The notes: a model not told the origin generated them from the sequence alone. Positions 10,541 to 18,360 are shown, counted from the stretch's first letter. The stretch is DNA of 21,363 nucleotides from Chara braunii (GCA_003427395.1 BFEA01000170.1:2499929-2521291), one strand, 5' to 3'. Translations and numbers: made by a program.

Positions 10541-11471
10541 AGGACACCCAAACTTATGGAATGTGTCTTACTTAGCCCGACATAAATTCAGGCCACCAAA
10601 ACTTATGGAATGAGCCTAACTTAGCCAAAGTATACACAAACACAGGGCACCACAACTTTTCTCTTCTCTAGGCATATAACTATACCATTCTAGTCGCCCT
10701 GAACTGTTTAAATAGCCAAGTGTTATAAATATCTTTGAATTTAATCTTTAAAACGGACGTATGACTCAGCCATTCATCTTAGAAACAATGCTCAGTCGGC
10801 CAAAGTTACCTTCAATTATATTCTTAGTTGTACTCTCTTCAGGTTGTGATAAGCTATAGTCAGACCACCTAAACTTGTAGAACAGTCTGATTAGCTCGCT
10901 CATAAATAGAATCATAATAAGATATAGTCAAATTATAGCCTTGGGTTCCAGCATGTGCGGGATTTGAGTCAGACCAACTGAACTTACAAAACAGTCTGAC
11001 TCTCTGTCTGATTCGTTCCTCTCTTATCCAAGTTGTGCGTGGCATTGGGCTAGACCACCGGAACTTACAGAACGGTCTGCCCTTTCTCAAGTTCATTTCT
11101 TCATAATGAAACAGGAAGAGGTTGAGCCACCTAAACTTATAGAACAGCTCAGACCTCCTCGTTCAGGAAGAAAAAAAACTGAGAAAACCCAAGAAACACG
11201 GCAACCAAAGACACTTAAACTTATAGAATGCCCTTGGCCCATGAAAATCAATCACACTCAAGCCCTCGTAAATCAGAGCAGTCAGGCCACCTAAGCTTAT
11301 AGAACAGCCTGACCCTCCATGCAAAATCACAACACTGGGTCTCCCCAAACTTATGAGGGCTTCCCAGCCTCCAGAGCAATCGGACCCCCTAAACTTATAG
11401 AAGGGTCTGACGCTCCACTCAAGCCAAAATAAACATAGCACTGAGCCTCCCTAAACTTATGGGGACTTCCC
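10541..11471. repeat. Array of about 11 hairpins with a conserved 19-nt loop
   Basis: Each element has a loop close to CACCTAAACTTATAGAACA flanked by complementary arms. Clear cases (left arm/right arm): AGGAC 10541-10545/GTCTT 10565-10569; TCAGAC 10860-10865/GTCTGA 10885-10890; GAGTCAGAC 10966-10974/GTCTGACTC 10994-11002; AGAC 11052-11055/GTCT 11075-11078; TGAGC 11123-11127/GCTCA 11147-11151; GTCAGGC 11281-11287/GCCTGAC 11307-11313; TCGGAC 11380-11385/GTCTGA 11405-11410. In all seven the loop is exactly 19 nt. Weaker members lie at 10590-10617, 11205-11237, 11335-11367 and 11443-11469. The stem sequences differ while pairing is kept. Spacing is irregular (about 45-110 bp, with a gap at 10620-10855). 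Function unknown. Confidence 0.85.
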
Positions 11472-12505
11472 AACCTTAGTGACCCAGTCAACCTTATGCA
11501 AACAACTTTCCATCCTGCCCTTCCCAGATACAGTCTCTTTCAACAATCTGCTTTCACACAATCAACAAAAGCTGAAGCTGAGATTACGCATGCATTCCTT
11601 TATTTAATCTGGCTTGTGTCCTGAAAGTCAAATCCAAAGTCAAAGTATAACTGCATGCAGAATACTAAGTCAACTCATAGAAAAGATACAGATACGGGAT
11701 ATAATCTGGGTTTATAGAGGGAAAGCAATGGTTACCTTTCAGTTCCCTGCCTCCAGAACTCCTCTTGAGTTCCGGCAGAGCTCCCGCAATCGGTGGGCTG
11801 ACTCCCTACAGAGTCTTGCTGTGGTCCTACGGGTTGCAATCCCGCCTTCCGCCTTCCTCTCAGATCAGGACTAGACTTAGATTAAGAAGGGCAGAGAAAG
11901 AAAGTTTGAGTCGCTCAGATACAAGAAGGGTGCTCTCAGACTTACGCGAGAGGGCCTTGTTATCTTGATGCGCCTGAGGGCCCCGCAATGATGACCGAAC
12001 GCAGCAGCCTAGTCAAACTGAAGTCCGTCGGTCAGTCGCCGCCCCTCTCGCGACTTCCAAGTTCGCAGTAATAATCTCCCTACCCAAGCTTAACCATTCA
12101 TCCAAGTCCCAACACCCCTTCTGAGTTTCGAACGCTTCCACACAGACACTTGAAACGCCAATACCTCTTCCGAACCCCAGTAAACCACCATGCGCGCAAC
12201 ACTTAGCATGCAACAGCCCTGGATGCCGCAACAGCATACAATGCAAGCCTTACTGCGCTGTCGCGCTGACCAGCAATTCGTAAGCATTCAGCACATCGAA
12301 TGTTGGTCATACCAGCAAGCCCAAAACAACCTGCAGTAGCCAATGAGCAGGGGTTCAGCAATCTGCCGCTCGGTGAGCAACAGAGGTCCCTCGACAGCCT
12401 CTAAGCTACAACAGTAACCTTCTATTTAGTAACCGAGTGGTCCGCCGAGCCCGTAATCAAATGTGTAACGGCCACCGGTAGGTCCGAGGGCTCGCGGCTA
12501 GCCTG
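11472..12505. other. Gene-free interval
   Basis: Open frames here are under 90 codons and not protein-like. No repeat family was recognised in this stretch. Confidence 0.45.
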
Positions 12506-12507
12506 TT

Positions 12508-12579
12508 GTTGCCTTACCCAGCAACGAATGACATTACCGGCTAATAGGAGGTGAGTCAGCAGACCCGCAACTTACCTCC
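12508..12579. repeat. Two hairpins carrying CTTACC/GGTGAG
   Basis: GTTGC (12508-12512) pairs with GCAAC (12521-12525) around CTTACCCA. GGAGGTGAG (12547-12555) pairs with CTTACCTCC (12571-12579), 9 bp with one G-T wobble. Related GGTAAG/CTTACC hairpins recur at 13069-13209. Confidence 0.6.
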
Positions 12580-12712
12580 ACTACTCCGTATGTTGAAATG
12601 TGCAGCATACCCCCGANCAACGAATGACATTACCGGCTAATAGGAGGTGAGTCAGCAGACCCGCAACTTACCTCCACTACTCCGTATGTTGAAATGTGCA
12701 GCATACCCCCGA
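12522..12712. other. Exact 95-bp duplication around a single N (assembly overlap)
   Basis: 12522-12616 and 12618-12712 are identical by reading and are separated only by the N at 12617. The first copy ends exactly at the N and the second begins exactly after it. This is the signature of two contig ends that overlap but were joined with a placeholder. The true sequence most likely holds one copy. Confidence 0.9.
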
Positions 12713-13068
12713 GTGGGTAGGCTTTCAATCTCACTGCTCACTCCCTCGCGCTTGCTGCCCTCACCCCACCCGACTGGCCTTCTAATCGCAGTAGTGGCCG
12801 CAGTTGGTCGGGCATCTCCTGATGACACAGGGAAGGCAGCTACGGCAGCAACCGAGCAGTCGCTGCAGCAGCGGATGCTGAAACTAAAAGCGGAAGGCCC
12901 ATAGGCACATCTTACCACCCTGTCCGTAAGCCTCCCACTGCGTAGCTGACTTCCCGCCGTCCTCACGGATAGATAAGATTGGATGGATCTTCCACCGGAT
13001 CGCAAAAATATGCATTCACCGAAGTCGTCAGTTGTAACGCCCACCGATCCTGGCCATAGCCCCGGCCA

Positions 13069-13209
13069 GCAGGTAAGTCACCTGCCCGTGGTTGGCCCTC
13101 AGCGGAAATAGAATGAATCTTCTGCTAAAACACTGACACTTACCCCGTCTCCCTAGCGCCAGGGTAAGCCTCCAACGCCACGGCCGCCTCACGCTCGACG
13201 GGTAAGTCG
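13069..13209. repeat. Three hairpins built on GGTAAG
   Basis: GCAGGT (13069-13074) pairs with ACCTGC (13080-13085) around AAGTC. CTTACCC (13139-13145) pairs with GGGTAAG (13162-13168). CGAC (13196-13199) pairs with GTCG (13206-13209) around GGGTAA. The sequence CAGGTAAGTC also matches the plant 5' splice-donor consensus, but nothing supports a gene here. Confidence 0.55.
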
Positions 13210-13307
13210 TTAACCTCGAGGTTGTTCCCACACTGCTCGTATCGACTGGATGAGCAACACGTTGGCCAACACGTAGGCCTCCAACATCGCAGCTGGGCTC
13301 GCGCTTC

Positions 13308-13894
13308 TTCTACCGATACGGAGAACAAAAATCGTAATGAACCTTCCGCACGAAGTCGTCCACGTGCGTGCGACTTTTTCCCACCCTTCTCTTCTCTATT
13401 ATCTGCTTATCTACTAACTTTCTAACGAATCTAATTTCAACATCGAGGTCGCCGCCCCCAAAAACTGTTAGTTAGCACTCTTCCCACTCGTTTCTGATAC
13501 GAAACGAGAGGGTTACGAACTTCTCCTTCCGTCACGCTCGCCCCTCGCTCTACTCTGCCATCTCGACGCACCTCCCATTCCTACTAACTCTTTTTCTATT
13601 AACCCAATGATCAAACTAACCTTACTACGCGACTCGTCGGGGGTTACAACACCAAAATCCCTTCTTCGTTCGCCCAATTCGGTCAAGAATTGAGCGAGCT
13701 AGACTCCTTCCGCCGCGCTCCGCTCACCCTTCTGCCATCTCCGTCACATCTCGACACCTACGCACACTAACTCTCTTCTCCACTTCACTTTCTACTAAAT
13801 TATTGCCAAAACTAACCTAATCGTTGCGCTCGCCTGGGGCAAAACCCCCTGTCCACCATGTTTCCCCGCTTGTTTTCATCAAGGAACGAGCGGG
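13308..13894. repeat. Four diverged tandem units (about 180-196 bp), each opening with a hairpin
   Basis: Hairpin loops fall at about 13315, 13495, 13681 and 13877. Stems differ: TTCT-a-CC/GG-AGAA (13308-13325); CTCGTTTC/GAAACGAG (13487-13508, perfect 8 bp); GTTCGC-c-CAATTC/GAATTG-a-GCGAGC (13668-13699); CCCGCTTGTTTT/AAGGAACGAGCGGG-type pairing with three wobbles (13865-13894). Loops are short (5-6 nt). The bodies of the units also align: CTCCTTCCG...CGCTC, TCTGCCATCTC, CTACTAACTC and AAACTAACCT recur in order. No coding signal. Confidence 0.75.
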
Positions 13895-14080
13895 CTATGG
13901 CTTTCCTCTCTACTTTCATACCCCCCCCCTCGTCGCCGTTTTCACCTCGTTTTGTCGAATATACCTGGCGCAAACCTGCGTCCAGGTTCACTCGTTCCTC
14001 CTGCCGCCTTCTGCTAGCCTCTCCCTCACTTGCTAGCGCTCCGCTCCACTCAGCCCCGCTCCCTTTAGTCCGACAGCGCC

Positions 14081-14640
14081 NGCACCACCNCTGCCTGCCG
14101 TCGCGCCCGTCGCTTCCTCTACCTCCACCNGTACCGGTCTTTGCAGCTCCGCTATGCCACCTGTCCGCCGTGCNGCCGGTNTTTNACTCCCTGCGCTTGT
14201 TAGCGCTCCGCTTTTTTGCTGNCGGGCCAGCCTCACNGTCCGCTCCTCANAGCTACACCGTTGGCCCCGCTGCCTAGTTCTACAGCCTCAGTGNCCGTTT
14301 GCTCCGCCTTACCGTGCTCATCACCTACTGCTACGTAGTGCTGCNTGGTACCGCCCTTACTNCTGCCCGCTGANCCACCTACGCTGCCCGCAACCGCNCG
14401 CTGCTGGCCGACCAAGCGCACGCCCGTTACCCACTCGTGCCCACAGGGGGGGAGGGGGNCGGAGGGGAGGCTCAGTGATTGGCCCATCGGAGAAGCCTGG
14501 TANCGATGCTACCGGTTGGCCCCTAACCCGTATCGCCCACCTGCTGGTGGGTGCAGCCCCCCTTGTTCCCTCGTTGAAGGCTTGANCGCAGACGTGACTG
14601 CTACGGTGCTCCCCGTAATATTATAAAGGAGCGACCTCGN
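14081..14640. other. Cluster of 18 isolated ambiguous bases
   Basis: Single Ns lie at 14081, 14090, 14130, 14174, 14181, 14185, 14222, 14237, 14250, 14294, 14345, 14362, 14374, 14398, 14459, 14503, 14586 and 14640. The stretch sits immediately left of dispersed-repeat copy 2. Scattered Ns of this kind suggest that reads from several repeat copies were merged and conflicting bases masked. Apart from the two overlap Ns, no Ns occur elsewhere in the window. Open frames across it are not reliable. Confidence 0.85.
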
Positions 14641-14654
14641 CGCGGCTACAAAAC

Positions 14655-14845
14655 AGTTCGGAATCCCTACGCGACCCTACCAACCCCGAAACATAGGTCA
14701 TATACACTCAGCGTTACTGACCCTTTTTCCTCCAGTGCAATTACGAACTNAGTTCGGAATCCCTACGCGACCCTACCAACCCCGAAACATAGGTCATATA
14801 CACTCAGCGTTACTGACCCTTTTTCCTCCAGTGCAATTACGAACT
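14655..14845. other. Exact 95-bp duplication around a single N (assembly overlap)
   Basis: 14655-14749 equals 14751-14845, separated by the N at 14750. The overlap length is 95 bp, the same as at 12522-12712. The same 95-mer is also window positions 1-95, so the window itself begins at this graph boundary. Confidence 0.9.
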
Positions 14846-15544
14846 CGAACTTTGACCGCGCCGAGGCGGCCATTAAGTCCGACGTTAGCCCGAGTCAACG
14901 GCACGCCGGAGCATAAAGAGAAAATAAACAGAAGTATGGCACTAAAAAGAGCTATCTAGCAATTGCCATCACCGATGTGACGCCTCGGATAGCAGGATTA
15001 AGAGGGATAGCCCCGCCAGGCCCTCCCCCCCCCCTCGCTTCGTTCACGCCACCCTGATCCCTGCGTCATCGCCGCTCGGTTTCGATCCCTGAACCCCTCA
15101 GATGAAAGTCCGACGCCGTAACCAATAATGCGAGGCCCGAGTCTGGGTCTAGCTCTGACGGACGCCTAAATAAACAGACACTGCGCGACGCGCCAAGCTA
15201 CCAAAACGCCTTTAGAAGTCACATTGTTGTCGATGCCGTCCTCCGCACGTACGTACAGGTCACAGGCAAGCATATCAATCAACGAGACATAATCTTTCTA
15301 ATCCCTGTTTAATCAGAAGGAAAAAATTTTGGTCGGCGATCATGCCGACTCCTAAGTCATCAACAATTAAAAAGATTATGAGTGCCTCAAGTCTGCGCGC
15401 CCACACATTCTTTATTCTAGTCAATCATCAGCCGCATAGACAACGAACCCTGCCGCGACTCGCGCGGTATATTTAATTTTTAAACCAAAGTTATTTTCTG
15501 TCACTTGGAAAAACCAGGGCGGATACCCTTATAAGGGTATTCGC
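14751..15544. repeat. Dispersed repeat, copy 2
   Basis: This is the second copy of the block at 1-795, collinear with one net base lost. I count roughly 40 differences, most of them C/T or G/A. Homology ends exactly at the right arm of the hairpin 15519-15544; the sequence that follows (CCGACACCGC) resembles what follows the third hairpin at 18361, not what follows copy 1. Confidence 0.9.
15519..15544. repeat. Boundary hairpin, second copy
   Basis: GCGGATACCCTT (15519-15530), centre AT, AAGGGTATTCGC (15533-15544). The AT centre makes the core CCCTTATAAGGG a perfect palindrome. Confidence 0.85.
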
Positions 15545-15726
15545 GCCGACACCGCTTGTGACGTCATCAACTTCCCGAAGTACGAGCATCGACCAATGTC
15601 GTTCGCCTCCAGCAACGGGTATGTTTCTCGTATCACTCACAACCTCGATCCCCCACACAGATACCACATGCACCCAAGGACTCCCATGCACCCTATTCAC
15701 TATAACACATGGCATATTGTTTCGAT
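15545..15726. other. Non-repetitive spacer
   Basis: Sequence between the repeat boundary and the TA microsatellite. No gene or motif recognised. Confidence 0.4.
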
Positions 15727-15831
15727 AATGTATATATATATATATATATTATATACATACATATATATATATATATACATATGTATATGTATGGTCTGAC
15801 TATATAAATATGTATATATATATACACATAT
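15727..15831. repeat. TA/CATA microsatellite
   Basis: Long runs of TA interrupted by CATA and GTATA, for example at 15731-15749 and 15761-15776. Strongly AT; it may form cruciforms and is prone to length error in assembly. Confidence 0.9.
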
Positions 15832-15856
15832 TCCTAACGCACGCTGTCGGTTCCAT

Positions 15857-15930
15857 ACACACACATACACACTCTCACACACGTACACGTATACATACAC
15901 ACACAAGCGAGTACACACACACAAACATTA
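15857..15930. repeat. AC/CACA microsatellite
   Basis: Imperfect (AC)n with TC, GT and AT interruptions. Open frames across it give His/Thr repeats and are not considered genes. Confidence 0.85.
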
Positions 15931-16220
15931 ATGAACGAGTGTGGCGATGTATATTTTCATGTTCTAGCCGTAGATACCTTCGATATCGCTCATGTTATCG
16001 ATGGAAGTATAGTCAGGTCAACCTTGAGATCGAAGACCTCCCTCCTCCCTCTCTCTTCTCATCGTCGGCGTTGTCGGCGCAACACAACGTGATCCGTCGT
16101 GAAGCACAACATGTCGAGGCCACCTCATGGAGATTTTGACTGGCACAAACGCGCCTTCCAATGAGTCGGGCGGATGATGAATCCACCCTCACGACGTTGC
16201 CGACCTCGATTGCACGGCTC

Positions 16221-16545
16221 TCCAACTTCTCCTTTCTCCTCCTCCTTCTTCTTCTTCTTCTTTTTCTTCTTCTTCTTCTTCCGCGTTGCCCCTGCGTGTG
16301 TTTCTTCCCGCGTGCACTTTTCTGCCAACTTGTGATGTCTCTCCCCGTTGTTCTCCCCTTCTCACTTTGCTTGGTCTTCTTCTTGCTCCTTCATTCATTT
16401 GCGTGCGAGGTCTTCCTCTTGACCGGTCTCACCACCTCACTCTTGAGCTCCCCCTCTCTTTTCTCCTTCTTCTTCTTCTCCTTCCTCTTCTTCCTCTTCT
16501 TCCGCGTTCTTCTTCTTCTTCTTCTTCTTCTTCTTCTTCTTCTTC
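16221..16545. repeat. CTT/CCT pyrimidine tracts
   Basis: Almost pure pyrimidine runs lie at 16221-16282, 16449-16502 and 16507-16545, the last being about 13 TTC triplets. The strands are strongly asymmetric (pyrimidine/purine), a composition known to favour triplex (H-DNA) structure. The 228-codon open frame across this region is Leu/Phe/Ser low complexity and is judged a repeat by-product. Confidence 0.85.
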
Positions 16546-16658
16546 GCGCTCTCCTCGTCTTCTTCCTCGCGGGCTGCTCATCTTCTCCCTCGCGCGCTCC
16601 TCGTCTTCTCCCTCGCGCGCTCCTCGTCTTCTCCCTCGCGCGTTCCTCGTCTTCTCCC
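16544..16658. repeat. 23-bp minisatellite, five units
   Basis: Units start at 16544, 16567, 16590, 16613 and 16636, with consensus TCGCGCGCTCCTCGTCTTC plus TCCC. The third and fourth units are identical; a partial unit follows at 16659. The unit seems to have grown from the adjacent TTC tract with an added CGCG. Confidence 0.85.
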
Positions 16659-16924
16659 TCGCGCACCCTCCTTCCCTCCTTCAGCGCATCAATCCCGCCT
16701 TCCCCCTGTTTTGAGCTACTCCCTGCTTTCGCTGCTCCCCGCTCTCCTACTAAGTCTCTACTCCCCCCTCCGCCTAGCTCTCACCACGTCGCCCGAGCAA
16801 GCCGATCTTTGACTCGCTATCACGGAGCCAGGTACAGTCCGGCTTAGCTTCGCTCGAAGCACTGCCGCAACGGTGGGGTATCGAGTGTTTTTCTCGGGAA
16901 TGAATTTAACTGAGAATCGAGGTA
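16659..16924. other. Pyrimidine-rich, non-coding spacer
   Basis: C/T-rich sequence grading into mixed sequence. No supported gene. Confidence 0.4.
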
Positions 16925-17047
16925 AGTTAAAAAAGAAACGAAAAATAAACTTAATGAGAAATAAAAGAAGACAAAGAAAAAGAAAAAGCGAAAAGAAAAG
17001 GCATAAAATCCAAAAAGAAAGAAAAGAAAAGAAAAGAAAAGAAAAAT
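16925..17047. repeat. A/G-rich tract ending in AAAAG repeats
   Basis: Mostly A and G, with (AAAAG)n at about 17018-17045. It lies just left of the tRNA-like module. If that module is a minus-strand SINE, this would be a T/C-rich tail on its sense strand, which is not the usual A tail. Confidence 0.8.
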
Positions 17048-17103
17048 CGAACAGACTCTAACCTCTAACTACCTTGGCTCGCCAAGTGGCGGGCCCCCGT
17101 TAT

Positions 17104-17126
17104 AGTGGGGGGCTCAAGTCCCAACT
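17104..17126. repeat. Hairpin with 10-nt loop GGGCTCAAGT
   Basis: AGTGGG (17104-17109) pairs with CCC-a-ACT (17120-17126), one bulged A. The loop differs by one base from that at 8564-8585, while the stem is different. Confidence 0.5.
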
Positions 17127-17159
17127 GACCTACTAACAGCAACTAATTCCTAATCCGGA

Positions 17160-17182
17160 GGTCGCGGGTTTGAGCCCCGACC
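17160..17182. repeat. T-arm-like hairpin with B-box-like loop
   Basis: GGTCG-c-GGG (17160-17168) pairs with CCCCGACC (17175-17182). The loop region reads GGTTTGAGCCC on plus and GGCTCAAACCC on minus, so both strands are within one base or so of the polymerase III B box (GGTTCRANNCC). It lies beside the minus-strand tRNA-like module. Confidence 0.5.
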
Positions 17183-17236
17183 GCCTGAGTCTGGACGAAA
17201 ATGTCGTGGAGCTCTTTCACAAAAGGAGCTAGCTCA

Positions 17237-17310
17237 GGGGGTCGGGTGGATTCGTTCCCTGTACCATGCACTTGACAATCCTACACCTAATCCTACTGAG
17301 CTAGCTTCTA
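17237..17310 (-). repeat. tRNA-like module, possible SINE head
   Basis: Read on the minus strand, TAGCTCAGTAGG (17303 to 17292) matches the A-box consensus, and GGAACGAATCC (17258 to 17248) matches the B box at 9 of 11 positions. Their starts are 45 nt apart, about the spacing inside a real tRNA gene. Acceptor and T stems do not pair well, so it is not a functional tRNA. An 11-bp perfect inverted repeat (AGCTAGCTCAG at 17227-17237, CTGAGCTAGCT at 17296-17306) encloses it, and TTTT follows on the minus strand (plus 17221-17224). It is best read as a tRNA-derived SINE fragment or tRNA pseudogene. Confidence 0.6.
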
Positions 17311-17698
17311 CTTCGGTTACAAGAAGAGCAACCCAGATATATGTATAGTATTGGGGCTCAGCCCACTTGGTGGCCTGCGCTTGTTTCTATATCTGTGTGT
17401 GAGTGCATGCTTGCCTGTCTGAGTACTTGTTGGGTTGAGTGTGTGTCCGACCCATAAGGACATTTCGGTTGCTCGGATGGCCCGAAGGGTCGGTACTTAC
17501 CCGCGGCTGTGACATTGAGGATTATAGTGGGGAAAACACTCAAGTGGCAGGTAAATTGGTGCCACTTTAAGTAGCAGTAGATGTGTCGGGTACTTGAGGC
17601 CGAGCAGAAGAAGACAAAAGTTGGCATTTTTAAGAGGCCTAGTACCAGTAGATAGGCGGGTACCAGTTCAAGTAGCCTGATTCCAGGCCCTGTGCGGA
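17311..17698. other. Possible LTR/leader remnant, boundaries unclear
   Basis: This lies directly upstream of the primer-binding-site match at 17699. It contains a 7-bp stem, CCGACCC (17447-17453) with GGGTCGG (17487-17493). If the site is real, part of this block should be the end of an LTR, but no second copy exists in the window and no clear CA terminus is seen next to the site. Confidence 0.3.
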
Positions 17699-17710
17699 CG
17701 GTATCAGAGC
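17699..17710 (+). promoter_or_regulatory. Primer-binding-site-like sequence for initiator tRNA-Met
   Basis: CGGTATCAGAGC matches 11 of 12 bases of TGGTATCAGAGC, the site used by most plant LTR retrotransposons to start reverse transcription from the 3' end of initiator tRNA-Met. It would mark the 5' end of a plus-strand element. No gag or pol follows downstream, so the element is a fragment. Confidence 0.6.
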
Positions 17711-17712
17711 TT

Positions 17713-17754
17713 GCAACAGTGCCTTCCTCTGCAAGGGACGAAGGCACCGGTTGC
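17713..17754. repeat. 13-bp stem-loop immediately after the PBS-like site
   Basis: GCAAC-a-GTGCCTTC (17713-17726) pairs with GAAGGCAC-cg-GTTGC (17740-17754): 8 plus 5 bp with a small internal loop. It starts 2 nt after the PBS match. Structured leaders are typical of retroelement packaging or dimerisation signals; this role is inference. Confidence 0.6.
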
Positions 17755-17775
17755 TTGGGCAGTCGCGTGGACACG

Positions 17776-17799
17776 AAGTCGCCACTCCAGAGGCGACTT
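17776..17799. repeat. Perfect 8-bp stem-loop
   Basis: AAGTCGCC (17776-17783) and GGCGACTT (17792-17799), loop of 8 nt. It is the second stem-loop downstream of the PBS-like site. Confidence 0.6.
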
Positions 17800-18330
17800 T
17801 CTCTCTACATATAGGAGGCGGAGCTGGAGCCTCAACCCCACTCACGACATACGAGTAAGGACAGATGTACCGACTGCCGTTACCTATTATAGTTGGCAGC
17901 ATGTCTCTTTTGGCTGCCTCGGCCACATGGCCGGGGTGTTATTAATTTTTCAGTCGACTTTATATTTTACGGCGGTGCGACCTGCCAACTTTCCTATACC
18001 TGCCGGTCCGACACCCCGTCACTCATTCTAATTCATTCTTGCCTTACCGCCTGAGCCTTTGACAGATTTAGATCATGGTCGCCGCATTCCCGCGCAACCT
18101 TTTCTTGTCCTCTTTCAATCCTCCGGCCCTTGCGGCCGAAGAATTTTAACTTTTACTAACCCTTACTTATTGTTGTATGCGTCGTATCACTTCGTATGGT
18201 CACCTAGCCTTCTCGGCCTCAATGGTCGAGAATCTTGCTTCACGGCGCCATGCCAAAAATTCTCACTTTTTACTCCAGACTGTCTTCGTGACGGTAACCG
18301 GCGTTGGTATTGTATCGAATGCAAAATCAT
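17800..18330. other. Gene-free interval with small hairpins
   Basis: No protein-like frame. Small stems include CGGCC/GGCCG at 18124-18138 and TTCTCG/CGAGAA at 18210-18232. Confidence 0.45.
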
Positions 18331-18360
18331 GAGCAAATACCCTTGTAAGGGTATTTGCTC
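18331..18360. repeat. 30-bp near-perfect palindrome, related to boundary hairpin
   Basis: The left arm GAGCAAATACCCTT and right arm AAGGGTATTTGCTC pair over 14 bp with a 2-nt centre, GT. It shares ATACCCTT-GT-AAGGGTATT with the hairpin at 770-795, and its flanks partly match those at 15519. Confidence 0.9.

Noticed and set aside
10541-11471. Hairpin array as a CRISPR array
   Set aside because: Repeats are imperfect, spacing is irregular, the stems differ between units, no cas genes are present, and the sequence looks eukaryotic.
12652-13044. 130-codon minus-strand frame
   Set aside because: Begins and runs over hairpin repeats and the duplicated 95-bp overlap; no recognisable motif and the composition is not clearly protein-like.
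13069-13085. CAGGTAAGTC as a real splice donor
   Set aside because: No adjoining exon-like frame or acceptor could be identified; the motif is part of a hairpin family here.
13858-14585. Open frames of about 140 codons on plus
   Set aside because: They run through many Ns and Pro/Leu/Ser-rich repeat sequence; the reading is not reliable.
1-15544. The two 0.8-kb repeats as LTRs of one 15-kb element
   Set aside because: No TG...CA ends, no primer-binding site or polypurine tract beside them, the gag-like remnant lacks pol, and a copy of the left 95 bp is explained by assembly overlap.
16391-16666. Arg/Glu/Lys-rich minus frame over the same DNA
   Set aside because: This is the reverse reading of GAA/AGG repeats, not an independent protein.
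16161-16847. 228-codon open frame on plus
   Set aside because: It is Leu/Phe/Ser/Arg low complexity produced by CTT tracts and a 23-bp minisatellite; no domain or start context.
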